DNA of 64,000 bases, from assembly GCA_002786855.1 (NCBI GenBank), contig PCUU01000024.1:1-64000 (forward strand), written 5' to 3'. The notes under the pieces are model-generated. The model was not told the origin of the DNA. It did not search any database and saw only the letters and a list, made by a program, of their open reading frames with translations. Below are positions 53,854 through 63,498 of the stretch, in pieces. Source of the stretch: Cytophagales bacterium CG12_big_fil_rev_8_21_14_0_65_40_12 (lineage in GTDB: Bacteria; Bacteroidota; Bacteroidia; Cytophagales; Cyclobacteriaceae). Both the position numbers and the translations under genes were made by a program. The first letter of the stretch is position 1, and each line of letters opens with the position of its first letter.

Positions 53854-56184
53854 TTAATCTAGAGATTTTTGACCAAAGATCATATACCCGAACGAGACCG
53901 ATAGCCCTACCCGAGCTTGGGGGTTTTCTAAGTAATTGAACCTCACTGTTAACGGCCCTAGCACAGAATTATAAATAACACCTGCCATGCCCATAAAAGA
54001 AATTGGTTCAAAACCCATATCGTCTGTCACTGTTTGGTTTTCCCCCTCCTCTGGCTTATTAAAGGCCGAAAAGGCATACACCTCTGTTCTCAGAAATAAG
54101 CTATTTGCAAGTTTCAAAGAATGGACCATACCCGTGCCTATATAGCTATAAGCCCTATAATTAGTAAGAAAATAAGTTTCTGAATCAAACATGGGCTCAT
54201 ATTGATTCGCAAAAATTTGACTGGATTGGAAATTTCTCAAGTTAGGCTGGGTACTGAAGGCAGACTCGAATTTCCAGCCAAAAGTATATTTTGAGGAGAT
54301 GGTTCTATACTCTTCAAAATGCACTTGCAATGAAAGCCAATTCCTGTTGTCCCTATAATTTGTTTCTTCATCGGGTACATAGATAAATGAAGTAGTTCCA
54401 GGTATGTATTTCGTTTGTCCTAAAAAATAATTGGCCGTGCTATAAAACCTCACCCCCTGAGTAGGAAACTGCTTCGCATTCAGTGTATTCCTTTCATAAC
54501 TCAACTTCGTTTTAAAAGCATCAAACTTTAGGTCATCCAAGATCTCGTTGATGGCCACGCTACTTAGGTTGCTAAATTTATATGAGTTCTTTACCAAGGC
54601 TGCCTCGGCCGTAACCAAGCTGCGTTGCCCTGAACCAATGCCCAATGTCACCCCGAGCTTTCTGTCGATACTGGTGAGAATAGTGGCATCAAAACTCTCG
54701 TCAAAGAAGTCGTCTGTATTGAGGTAATTCCATTCATTCAAATTGAAAGAAGGCTCTAAAAACAGTCGTACCCTTTGGTTTAGATTGAACCTTGAGGCCA
54801 AAAAAACGGACTCATAAAATCGCCCAGTTGAAACTTTCATTTTATAAGTGTTCAAATAGCGGTTGAATGAATTATACCTAAATCCAAAATACAAAGTGCT
54901 CACACTCCTGGTGGATAAGTTTCCACCAACATCGACAGATAGGGTATTGTTGGCCGTGGGCTTTAAATAAAGCTCCAATACATAATGCTCCTTCTCAAAA
55001 TCGTATGAAAAATTCAAATACACATTTTTAAAATACGACTCTGATACCAATCTAAAATAGGCTTGCCTGATTTTAACCAAATTTAAATTACCTTCTTTGA
55101 ACGACACCAAAGAATTGATCAATTGCTCTTGTTTTGGTTGAAAACCATACAGCTTAAGGGCGCCAAATTGATAAGCACTAAAACCCGCTCTAAATTCGCT
55201 TCGATTGTGTTCAAGTTCCGATTTAGAAACCCGTCTTTTAACTTTTGTTTTGATACTATCCATTTTGGCCATGGTTACCTCATAGCCCGCCTTGATCAAG
55301 GCATCCACCTTGTCAAAATCGAAGGCTGTATAGGATTTCATATCTGGCTCCAAATAAATGTCGTTTGGCCCCAAAACTGTAGGGTCTGTCTTGTCAAGAA
55401 AAAGAAAAAGAAGGGCGTCTGTTAGTATTTCCTCATCTTGATCGAAGGGGTAGTCATTCGACTTCTTGGTTGCTACATTAACCCCTATAGTCACCTCTGG
55501 TTTAAAGTCCTCTTTCATTACGTCCACGGGAAAATTGTTGTACAAGCCTCCATCGAATAGGTACTTATTATCAAATTTGATAGGCCGATAAAAGAAAGGT
55601 ACAGCCATCGAAGAACGCGTGGCCTGCATGAGTGAGCCAGAATCTAAGCGCACTACCTTTTCTGAAAATATTTCTGCTGCAACGGCCTTGAAAGGAACGA
55701 ATAATTGGTCAAAATCATAACGTGCCGCCTGTGCCGCCTGACCTAAATATTCGCTTAAAATAAAGTTGATGATCAAATCATTGGCAATTGGGGTATTGAA
55801 ACTGGCTTGAAATTTCTCGTTAAAAAGTAAATCCACCGAGGCCAAGGAGGCATCGTCTTGCGATTTGGTGTAATTGTATTGATATCTATCAGAAGAAGTT
55901 CCGTTTACCCAGTCCTTAAAGGATGGATTAAGCGCGATCTCCGCGATCTCTTCGGGACTATAGCCAGCGGCATAGAGCGAACCAACCACAGCCCCCATTG
56001 ATGTACCCACTACATAATCTATGGGTATTCCGCTCTCTTCTAAAGCTTTTAAAACCCCAATATGGGCAATTCCCTTGGCCGCTCCTCCACTCATGACCAC
56101 GCCAACCTTCTGCGCCTGCAACGCGAAAGAGGAAGTTGCCAAACAGCAAACTATACAAACACGGGCGTAAATTTTGCTAGACAT
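53854..56184 (-). CDS. Patatin-like phospholipase with outer-membrane barrel (PlpD-like)
   Basis: A 776-residue exported protein. The signal peptide covers 1-24. The patatin domain (26-330) has the oxyanion loop SGGAAKGIAH (32-41), nucleophile S62 in GTSMGA and the catalytic Asp near 210 in FDGGLYNNFPVDV. A POTRA-like region (about 330-420) leads to a 16-strand BamA-like barrel (about 425-776) ending in FGYMIFGQKSLD. This is the type V secretion-like architecture of PlpD, with lipase and transporter on one chain. The ATG at 56184 immediately follows the T-tract of a terminator-like hairpin, so its own leader is odd. It is downstream of the M23 peptidase gene. Confidence 0.92.
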   Translation of the reverse strand: MSSKIYARVCIVCCLATSSFALQAQKVGVVMSGGAAKGIAHIGVLKALEESGIPIDYVVGTSMGAVVGSLYAAGYSPEEIAEIALNPSFKDWVNGTSSDRYQYNYTKSQDDASLASVDLLFNEKFQASFNTPIANDLIINFILSEYLGQAAQAARYDFDQLFVPFKAVAAEIFSEKVVRLDSGSLMQATRSSMAVPFFYRPIKFDNKYLFDGGLYNNFPVDVMKEDFKPEVTIGVNVATKKSNDYPFDQDEEILTDALLFLFLDKTDPTVLGPNDIYLEPDMKSYTAFDFDKVDALIKAGYEVTMAKMDSIKTKVKRRVSKSELEHNRSEFRAGFSAYQFGALKLYGFQPKQEQLINSLVSFKEGNLNLVKIRQAYFRLVSESYFKNVYLNFSYDFEKEHYVLELYLKPTANNTLSVDVGGNLSTRSVSTLYFGFRYNSFNRYLNTYKMKVSTGRFYESVFLASRFNLNQRVRLFLEPSFNLNEWNYLNTDDFFDESFDATILTSIDRKLGVTLGIGSGQRSLVTAEAALVKNSYKFSNLSSVAINEILDDLKFDAFKTKLSYERNTLNAKQFPTQGVRFYSTANYFLGQTKYIPGTTSFIYVPDEETNYRDNRNWLSLQVHFEEYRTISSKYTFGWKFESAFSTQPNLRNFQSSQIFANQYEPMFDSETYFLTNYRAYSYIGTGMVHSLKLANSLFLRTEVYAFSAFNKPEEGENQTVTDDMGFEPISFMGMAGVIYNSVLGPLTVRFNYLENPQARVGLSVSFGYMIFGQKSLD

Positions 56185-56209
56185 AAAAAAAGCAGGAGTA
56201 AGCCTGCTT
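56185..56209 (-). terminator. Terminator-like hairpin abutting the patatin start codon
   Basis: On the minus strand AAGCAGG (56209-56203) pairs with CCTGCTT (56196-56190) around a 6-nt loop and continues with T to 56185. The next base is the A of the patatin ATG (56184). It lies 21 bp after the M23 peptidase stop codon, so it would terminate that transcript, yet it also occupies the ribosome-binding position of the patatin gene. Confidence 0.7.
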
Positions 56210-56230
56210 ATGGTTTTTGATTCTCATCTG

Positions 56231-57514
56231 TTATTTACTACTGGCAGAAACTACGCCTTCTGCCCATTCGAGCTGAATATCATTCAAGCGCTTATCAATC
56301 AAGCTTTTGGTTGCATCAAACTTCACCATTTGCTCTTTAGAAAGTGGTTTTTCTGCCGGTAAGCGCTCTCTTAAAAAGTCGACTTGTTTGTCATTTTTCC
56401 AAAACCTAAAACAAAGGTGATAGCCTGTGGCCAAACCTGTTTTACCCACATAGCCTATTACATCTCCCTTTCTCACTTTTTGGCCATTTTTGTAATTGCC
56501 AAATTTAGACATGTGCAAGTATCCTGTAGTATAGGTACCATTATGGCGAATTTTGACATAATTGCCATTGCCATTGGTCCAGCCCCTCGCAATGATAATT
56601 CCATCAGCAGCAGCCTTAATAGGCGTGCCTTTATCTGCCGCGAAGTCTGTTCCTAAATGGGCCGTTGTCCGTTTTAAAACTGGGTGAAATCTGGTTGGAT
56701 TGTAGCGAGAAGAAATCCTTGAATATTCTACGGGATAACGCAAAAAGGCCCTTTGAAGACTTTCTCCCTTTTCATCGTAAAAGTCAAACCCATCTCCTTG
56801 ATCATAAGCATAGGCCTTATACTCGTTTTTCACATGGTTAAACTCCGCACCAATCACAGCACCAATACCAATGGATTGCCCATTCACTAATTTTTCCTCA
56901 TAAATGAATTTGAACCAATCGCCTACTTGCAGTGCCCTAAAATCGATTTGCCATCCAAAAACATCAGCTACCGCACTCACCAAAGCGGCTGAGCCCCCAT
57001 TTTCACGAATGGCGTGGTCTAAAGAAACTGTGATTTTCCCAGACATGGTCCTTTCCACCACTTCGACTTCACGCTCTTCTTTATAAATGGCGATTGAATC
57101 TTTTAATTGATAAATCACATACTCCAGAGGGCTTGGCTCATACACAAAATAAGCTGCTCTTTTTAAAGAATCCTCTGTATAAAACAGCGTGTAATCGCGG
57201 TTAGGAATAAAATTACGAACACTAAAGACGGCCTTGGACAGTCTGTCAATACTAAAAATATCTTGGTTGCTGATGTTAAAAGGGAGCAGAATATCTGCAA
57301 TGGTTTGGTTCCGCTGAATCTTTCCTTCCAGGATTTTATACTCATCTAATGAAATTCCAAATTTATACTCGGGTTCAGCGATGACAACTTCTGGCTCTTC
57401 AGTGAATTCTGTGCTTAGTGGAATTGATGATTTTGGAAGGTTATTATTGAAGTAGAAAAACATGGCTACCACGCCAATTATTGCCACTACAATTCCTAAA
57501 TTTTTTTTGTTCAT
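56231..57514 (-). CDS. M23 peptidoglycan endopeptidase, HxC variant
   Basis: A 427-residue membrane-anchored peptidase. The N-terminal helix is at about 7-24; the middle contains OapA/CsdP-like opacity segments (EYKILEGKIQRNQTIADILLPFN). The C-terminal lysostaphin-type domain is at about 265-395. Zinc ligands H286 and D290 are in AHLGTDFAADKGTP, and YLHMSKF follows. The second pair, normally H-x-H, is here H366-L-C368, so one ligand is Cys, as occurs in related Bacteroidota proteins. It should cut peptidoglycan cross-bridges or act as a cell-wall regulator. It lies 70 bp after copA on the same strand. Confidence 0.9.
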   Translation of the reverse strand: MNKKNLGIVVAIIGVVAMFFYFNNNLPKSSIPLSTEFTEEPEVVIAEPEYKFGISLDEYKILEGKIQRNQTIADILLPFNISNQDIFSIDRLSKAVFSVRNFIPNRDYTLFYTEDSLKRAAYFVYEPSPLEYVIYQLKDSIAIYKEEREVEVVERTMSGKITVSLDHAIRENGGSAALVSAVADVFGWQIDFRALQVGDWFKFIYEEKLVNGQSIGIGAVIGAEFNHVKNEYKAYAYDQGDGFDFYDEKGESLQRAFLRYPVEYSRISSRYNPTRFHPVLKRTTAHLGTDFAADKGTPIKAAADGIIIARGWTNGNGNYVKIRHNGTYTTGYLHMSKFGNYKNGQKVRKGDVIGYVGKTGLATGYHLCFRFWKNDKQVDFLRERLPAEKPLSKEQMVKFDATKSLIDKRLNDIQLEWAEGVVSASSK

Positions 57515-57584
57515 GCCTTAGATTTAACCTCTCAACGGCAAATTAATAAAAATGTGGCTGAGATAAGAAACTATTTTCACTACT

Positions 57585-59792
57585 TTATCTCAAGCGCAAG
57601 CTGTTGAACACAACTGATACTGACGAGAAGGCCATGGCCGCCCCGGCAATCATTGGGTTTAGCAAGAATCCAGAAAAAGGAAATAATACACCTGCAGCTA
57701 CAGGAATGGCAATTACATTGTAGAAAAAGGCCCAAAACAGATTCTGCTTCATGTTTTTGATGGTTTTTTCTGAAAGCACCATCAATTCAAAAAGCTTGGA
57801 AATATCTCCATTTAACAGGGTGACCGATGCGCTTTCTAAGGCCACATCCGCTCCAGTACTCATGGCAATGCCCAAATCCGCTTCGGCCATCGAAGGGGCA
57901 TCGTTAATGCCATCGCCAGCAAAAGCCACAACATGCCCAGCAGCCTTGGCCTGCTTTACGATTTCAAATTTATCTTGTGGTAAAAGGTTTGCCCGATAGA
58001 ACTTAATTCCTGTTTCTCGGGCTACATTCGCGCAAATTTGCTCATTATCACCTGAAAGCATTTCTACTTCGACTCCTTTCGCTTGCAGCTGAGCAATCAG
58101 TTTTGCAGAAGACTTCTTAACGGTATCGTTCAGGGCAATCAAAGCCAATAGTTGATCATCTTTTAAGAAAAATACTTGCGTTCTGCCTTTTTTATCTTGT
58201 TCATCTATAATTTGCTTAGCTTCGGCTGAAAGCACTAAGTCTTTAATTACGGCTTTACCCACTACTTTGAATCGATTTTCTCTTAAAGAGGCCTCGAGGC
58301 CAAGGCCAGGTATGTTTTTCAGGTCCTTGACTTGGATTGGGAAAAGGTGGTAGTTGGCTTCTAAATAATCGGTAACAGCAGAGGCTATTGGATGGCTTGA
58401 TGTGGCTTCCATTCCATTTAGAATACTCAAAAGTTCAAGATTATTTTCTTCGGAAAAGAAGGTGTGAAAATCGGTAACGGTTAATTTTCCTTCCGAAATA
58501 GTCCCCGTTTTGTCCACAAAAAGCTTAGTGACTTTTGACGCGTTTTCAAGGGCAACGGCATCTTTGATGAGAATCCCCTGTTTAGCGCCTTTACCAATGC
58601 CTACCATAATGGCCATGGGAGTGGCTAAACCCAAAGCACATGGGCAGGCAATAATTAATACTGAAAAAGTATTGACAAAGGCATATGTAAGTGATGGATC
58701 AGGGCCTAAAATAAACCAGATAATGAAAGTTACCGCAGCTAAGCCAAGGACAATCGGCACAAAAATACTGGCAATTTTATCTGCCAATTGCTGGGCAGGT
58801 GCCTTAGAACCTTGCGCCTCAGTGACCATTTGAATGATTTTCCCTAAGACGGTATTCTCACCTAATTGCTCGGTTCTAATCTCTAAACTGCCATCACTAT
58901 TGATGGTGCCCGCCCTTACCTTATCGCCTTCCGCCTTTTCAACCAAAAGTGATTCACCAGAAATCATGGCTTCATTGATCTCCGCACGGCCAGTGGTAAT
59001 CGTGCCATCCACTGGGATTTTCTCCCCAGCCTTTACCAATATAGTATCATTGATTTGCAACGACTCAAGTAAGACTTCTTCTTGCTTGCCATCCACCAAT
59101 TTAATTACCTTTTTAACCTGTAACTCATAGAGCTTCTCTATTGCTCTTGAGGTGGAGAACTTAGCCTTCTCTTCCAAGTACTTTCCCAAAAGAATGAATA
59201 CAATAATGACTGCTACGGATTCATAGTAAACATGAACTGCCAATCCTTGCTGCTGAATAATAGAGGGAAAAATGGTGTTGAAGGCACTGAATAGAAAAGC
59301 TGAGCCCGTGCCGAAAGCAATGAGGGTATCCATATTGACCGCCCCGTGTTTGATTTGCTTAAAAGCACTTGTGAAGAATCGAGCCCCTGCACCAAAGATT
59401 ACTGGCACAGACAAAACCAAAAGCAATACATTTTTATACTGAAATTCGCCCACAAACATGGAGAGCACCATGACTACTAAGGCAAGTGCAATCGCGAAAA
59501 ACAGGCTCCGTTTGGTCTTGGCTAAATCCGTGCTCCGCGCTTCATTTACTTTCGATTTTTCCTCTTTGGCCTGCAGTTGATAACCCGCTTTGTCCACCAA
59601 CTGCTGTAGCTTCTTGAATGAAGTCTCCGCTTCGTCATAAACCAAGCTGACCGTATTGGTAGCAAAATTGACCGAAACTTCAGTGACCCCCGAAGCACCT
59701 TTTAATGTTTTTTCAATGGAGGAAGCGCAGCCAGCGCAGTGCATTCCTTGAACAGGATATGTGTCTTTGATCGTATTTTCTTGCATCGCCAT
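57585..59792 (-). CDS. copA: Copper-exporting P1B-type ATPase
   Basis: A 735-residue heavy-metal P-type ATPase. The N-terminal HMA domain has C19-A-G-C22 (GMHCAGCASS). Eight membrane helices include the CPC metal site in IIACPCALGLATPMA. The actuator loop is ISGESLLVEK, the phosphorylation site DKTGTISEGK, and the hinge AGDGINDAPSMAEADLGIAM. The HP dipeptide (SSHPIASAV) supports a P1B-1 Cu(I) pump. It removes copper from the cytoplasm or supplies it to cuproenzymes. It starts 41 bp after the dsbD gene on the same strand. Confidence 0.95.
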   Translation of the reverse strand: MAMQENTIKDTYPVQGMHCAGCASSIEKTLKGASGVTEVSVNFATNTVSLVYDEAETSFKKLQQLVDKAGYQLQAKEEKSKVNEARSTDLAKTKRSLFFAIALALVVMVLSMFVGEFQYKNVLLLVLSVPVIFGAGARFFTSAFKQIKHGAVNMDTLIAFGTGSAFLFSAFNTIFPSIIQQQGLAVHVYYESVAVIIVFILLGKYLEEKAKFSTSRAIEKLYELQVKKVIKLVDGKQEEVLLESLQINDTILVKAGEKIPVDGTITTGRAEINEAMISGESLLVEKAEGDKVRAGTINSDGSLEIRTEQLGENTVLGKIIQMVTEAQGSKAPAQQLADKIASIFVPIVLGLAAVTFIIWFILGPDPSLTYAFVNTFSVLIIACPCALGLATPMAIMVGIGKGAKQGILIKDAVALENASKVTKLFVDKTGTISEGKLTVTDFHTFFSEENNLELLSILNGMEATSSHPIASAVTDYLEANYHLFPIQVKDLKNIPGLGLEASLRENRFKVVGKAVIKDLVLSAEAKQIIDEQDKKGRTQVFFLKDDQLLALIALNDTVKKSSAKLIAQLQAKGVEVEMLSGDNEQICANVARETGIKFYRANLLPQDKFEIVKQAKAAGHVVAFAGDGINDAPSMAEADLGIAMSTGADVALESASVTLLNGDISKLFELMVLSEKTIKNMKQNLFWAFFYNVIAIPVAAGVLFPFSGFLLNPMIAGAAMAFSSVSVVFNSLRLR

Positions 59793-59833
59793 TGTCTAAC
59801 AAAAGTGGAAACAAAATCGTGCAATCCAAACGA

Positions 59834-61900
59834 CTATCGAGCGGCAAACTCTTTTAGCCCTTTATCTAAAAACTGAATAAAGTTGCTCACCTCGGCATCA
59901 TAGGATTTTGGCCTAAGGAGTGGTTCTTCATTATTGTCTAAAAGCACATAGTAAGGCTGTGCATTGCCATTAAATCTCGTGATCTGGAAGTCGAAATTCT
60001 GCTTTCCAAGGGTTTTCTTGACCTTACCATCATATTCGGAAGTGTACCATTCTGACTCAGGTAAAGTGGTTTTATCGTCTACATAAAGTGCTACTACTAC
60101 ATAATCTTCTTTCAACCTTTTTAATACCTGAGGATCTGACCAAACGTATTCTTCCATTTTTCGACAATTCACGCAGCCATGACCTGTGAAGTCTATAAAC
60201 AAAGGCTTCTTTACCTTTTTAGCATAGCTTACCGCTTGTTCATAGTCGAAGAATCCTTGAATACCATGTGGTAAATGAAGGATATCGTCATATTTTACTT
60301 TGGTTGGAAACTGGTTTTTAGTGGCTGATGGCGAAGAAATTTGAGCCTTTGCAATCTCTTCTTGTATAATTGCTTTAATCGCGAAATCATGAGTACTCAA
60401 TGGCGGTAAATATCCCGATAGTGCTTTCAACGGTGCACCAAATAATCCTGGCAACAAATAGATTGCAAAAACGAAACTGATAATGGCCAAAATCAATCGA
60501 GGTACTGAAGTTTTTTCGGTCGGGCTATCATGTGGCAAACGAATTTTTCCCAACAAATAGAACCCTAATAAAATGGCAATCACAAGCCAAATAGCAATGT
60601 ATATGTCGCGGTCGAGCAATCCCCAGTGATAGGCTTGATCGGCAACGCTTAAAAATTTAAAACCTAAGGCCAATTCAATAAAGCCCAAAACTACTTTTAC
60701 CGAGTTCAGCCAGCCCCCTGATTTGGGTAGCTCTTTTAACATGCCAGGAAAAATAGCGAACAGCGTAAATGGAATGGCAAAAGCACTTGAGAAACCTAAC
60801 ATTCCTACTACGGGCTTAATTACCTGACCTTGAAAAGACTCAATTAAAATAGTCCCTACGATTGGTCCAGTGCACGAAAATGAGACTAAAACCAAGGTGA
60901 ATGCCATAAAGAAGGTGCCAAAAAAACCGCCCTTATTTGCTTTCTGATCCATGCTATTGACAAAACCGCTGGGCAAAACAATTTCGAACAGACCAAAAAA
61001 TGACAGTGCAAAAATAAAGAATACCGAAAAGAAGATAATGTTCGGAATCGCCCCTGTGGCCAATTCATTGGCGATACCCACTCCGAATAAACTCGTGAAT
61101 AGCAGGCCAATCAGAATGTAGATTACGATAATAGAAATCCCATAAACTACCGCTTTCGTAACCGCCTGCCTTCTTGATTGACTGCTATTTGTAAAAAAAG
61201 CGACCGTCATCGGAATCATCGGGAAAACGCAGGGCGTTAAAAGGGCGGCCAATCCAAAAAGAAATGCGGCAATAAAAAAGCCCCATAAGGAGCCATCATC
61301 TTCTGGTACTAGTAAATGATCAAAGCTTTCATCGGTTGGAGCTTTGTCTTTAGTTGGCTTGTCTTGAATCTGGGAATTTACTTTGCTGGGTACTGCCTTT
61401 TCTTCAACCTGTTTTACTTCCTCCTCGGCAGAGGAAACCGTTACAAAATCGATTACAAATTCCTGTTCTCCCGGAATACACTGGCCTGTTACATCGCTAC
61501 AGGTTTGAAAATCTAAAAGTCCGGCCAGCTTAAAATCCTTGCTCAGCACTTTCACCTTCTGCCTAAATTCGCCTTTTTCTGAGAAATAGGTGATGTCGGC
61601 ACCCCAAATGTCATCGTACTTTTTCTTTGGCTCAATAGGGATTAAATCGCCAATCAATTCAAAAGAACCATTTTCTTCGAATTCAACAGTGGTTGGCGTT
61701 GGGCCAATCTCTGGATCGATATCGCTAGAATAGATATACCAGTTTTCAATTAAGGCAACTCGAAAGATGATTTCAATTTCATCGCCCACTTTCACCTCCT
61801 TTTGAGAGGCATCGTAAGACCAAGTTTGGGTTTGACGAAACTGTCCTAAAAGGGCAACTGAAAAGAAAAGCGAAATAAAAACAACAATACTCCTGAACAT
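59834..61900 (-). CDS. dsbD: Thiol:disulfide interchange protein DsbD
   Basis: A 688-residue protein that carries reducing power from cytoplasmic thioredoxin across the inner membrane. It has a signal peptide (1-19), an N-terminal alpha-like domain with two Cys (CSDVTGQC) and a membrane domain of about eight helices. Redox cysteines in that domain are in LTPCVFPMIPMTVAFF and VSFSCTGPIVGTILIESF. The C-terminal thioredoxin domain has CVNC in FTGHGCVNCRKMEEYVW. The gene lies just upstream of copA, so periplasmic thiol reduction and copper export are co-expressed, consistent with cytochrome maturation or copper stress. Confidence 0.94.
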   Translation of the reverse strand: MFRSIVVFISLFFSVALLGQFRQTQTWSYDASQKEVKVGDEIEIIFRVALIENWYIYSSDIDPEIGPTPTTVEFEENGSFELIGDLIPIEPKKKYDDIWGADITYFSEKGEFRQKVKVLSKDFKLAGLLDFQTCSDVTGQCIPGEQEFVIDFVTVSSAEEEVKQVEEKAVPSKVNSQIQDKPTKDKAPTDESFDHLLVPEDDGSLWGFFIAAFLFGLAALLTPCVFPMIPMTVAFFTNSSQSRRQAVTKAVVYGISIIVIYILIGLLFTSLFGVGIANELATGAIPNIIFFSVFFIFALSFFGLFEIVLPSGFVNSMDQKANKGGFFGTFFMAFTLVLVSFSCTGPIVGTILIESFQGQVIKPVVGMLGFSSAFAIPFTLFAIFPGMLKELPKSGGWLNSVKVVLGFIELALGFKFLSVADQAYHWGLLDRDIYIAIWLVIAILLGFYLLGKIRLPHDSPTEKTSVPRLILAIISFVFAIYLLPGLFGAPLKALSGYLPPLSTHDFAIKAIIQEEIAKAQISSPSATKNQFPTKVKYDDILHLPHGIQGFFDYEQAVSYAKKVKKPLFIDFTGHGCVNCRKMEEYVWSDPQVLKRLKEDYVVVALYVDDKTTLPESEWYTSEYDGKVKKTLGKQNFDFQITRFNGNAQPYYVLLDNNEEPLLRPKSYDAEVSNFIQFLDKGLKEFAAR

Positions 61901-62032
61901 AATCGAAAATTTATCACTGACCGAACACTTATGGGTTCACAATCATTCAATACGTTTAAAAAGCAATGACCCTACCTCTCATTCAAAGAAAGCCAACCGA
62001 CCTTTTATAAAAACATCGATTGACCGGTATAA

Positions 62033-63412
62033 TTACTTGCTTAATGCTGCGAAGTTCTTGAAAAAGAGAGGAATAGTTTCTATTCCTTTAAAATAATTAA
62101 ATACACCATAGTGCTCATTTGGTGAATGGATTGCATCAGAATCCAAGCCGAATCCCATCAATACGGTTTTGATCCCAAGTGTCTGCTCAAACAAGGCAAC
62201 AATCGGAATACTGCCTCCACCTCTGAAGGGTATTGGCGCTTTACCGAAGGTAGTTTCCATGGCCTTAGCAGCAGCCAAATAAGCTGGAGAGTCTGTTGGC
62301 GTAACGGCAGGCTGACCTCCATGATGAGGCATGACTTTCACCTTAACGGATGCCGGAGCAATGGCCTTAAAGTGATCTTCGAAAAGTTTGGTGATTTTAT
62401 CTGGGTTTTGGTTCGGTACCAATCGCATAGAGATCTTCGCGTAGGCTTTTGATGCAATTACCGTTTTGGCTCCTTCGCCAATATAGCCCCCCCAAATTCC
62501 ATTTACATCTAATGTCGGTCTGATGGATGAGCGTTCCATTGAGGAATATCCCGCTTCTCCTTCAGTTCCACTCAATCCAATTGATTTCTTGTATTCCTCT
62601 TCATTAAAGGGCGCTTTGGCCATTTCAGCCCTTTCTTCTGTTGAAAGCTCTACCACATCAGCATAAAAGCCTGGAATGTTAACTTTCTTGTTTTCGTCTT
62701 TAAGCGAAGCAATCATTTCTGACAACACATTGATTGGGTTTGGCACCGCCCCACCATAAAGGCCTGAGTGCAGATCGCGATTAGGCCCTGTCACTTCAAC
62801 TTGTACATAGCTAAGTCCTCTCAAACCGACTGTGATGGAAGGCACATCATTGGCAATGATGCCAGTGTCAGAAACCAATACTACGTCTGCAGCTAATTTT
62901 TCTTTATTCTCTTCTAAGAAAATACCCAAGTGGTCTGAACCAACTTCTTCTTCTCCTTCGATTAAAAACTTGATGTTACAATCTAGATTGCCCGTTTGCA
63001 TCATCGTTTCGAAGGCTTTAATGTGCATGTACATTTGGCCCTTATCATCACACGCTCCACGAGCAAAGATTGCTCCTTCAGGATGAATCTCCGTTGTTTT
63101 GATTACTGGTTCGAATGGTGGTGAATCCCAAAGTTCATAGGGATCAGCTGGCTGAACGTCATAGTGACCGTACACCAAAACGGTAGGAAGTTTGGGGTCT
63201 ACCATTTTTTCACCATACACTATTGGATGACCGCCCGTTGGACAAATTTCGGCTACATCGGCTCCGGCCTCCAACAATTTGGCATGAACAAATTCAGCTG
63301 CTTTTAGTACGTCTCCTTTGAACTTACTGTCGGCACTAACCGAGGGAATGCGCAGTAAGTCTAATAATTCATTCAAAAAACGGTCTTTATTGGACTGGAT
63401 ATAATTGTTCAT
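62033..63412 (-). CDS. M20 family metallopeptidase (dipeptidase)
   Basis: A 459-residue cytosolic di-zinc peptidase. Metal ligands are in YGHYDVQPADPYELW (His), ARGACDDKGQM (Asp), EGEEEVGSDH (catalytic Glu and Glu ligand) and the late SPNEHYGVFNYFKG (His). The dimerisation lid (about 180-290) contains DLHSGLYGGAVPNPI. It matches the dipeptidase/carnosinase-type M20 subgroup. The ATG at 63412 (MNNYIQSNKDRF) is preferred to a TTG at 63421. It is transcribed downstream of the TlpA-like gene with an 86-bp gap. Confidence 0.92.
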   Translation of the reverse strand: MNNYIQSNKDRFLNELLDLLRIPSVSADSKFKGDVLKAAEFVHAKLLEAGADVAEICPTGGHPIVYGEKMVDPKLPTVLVYGHYDVQPADPYELWDSPPFEPVIKTTEIHPEGAIFARGACDDKGQMYMHIKAFETMMQTGNLDCNIKFLIEGEEEVGSDHLGIFLEENKEKLAADVVLVSDTGIIANDVPSITVGLRGLSYVQVEVTGPNRDLHSGLYGGAVPNPINVLSEMIASLKDENKKVNIPGFYADVVELSTEERAEMAKAPFNEEEYKKSIGLSGTEGEAGYSSMERSSIRPTLDVNGIWGGYIGEGAKTVIASKAYAKISMRLVPNQNPDKITKLFEDHFKAIAPASVKVKVMPHHGGQPAVTPTDSPAYLAAAKAMETTFGKAPIPFRGGGSIPIVALFEQTLGIKTVLMGFGLDSDAIHSPNEHYGVFNYFKGIETIPLFFKNFAALSK

Positions 63413-63498
63413 GACAAGCAAAATTTAAGTTTTAACGCTTGCAATTTAATTGAATTTGAAGAGAGAAGTGAAGGATTGAGCAAAAGATAAGTGCCGCT

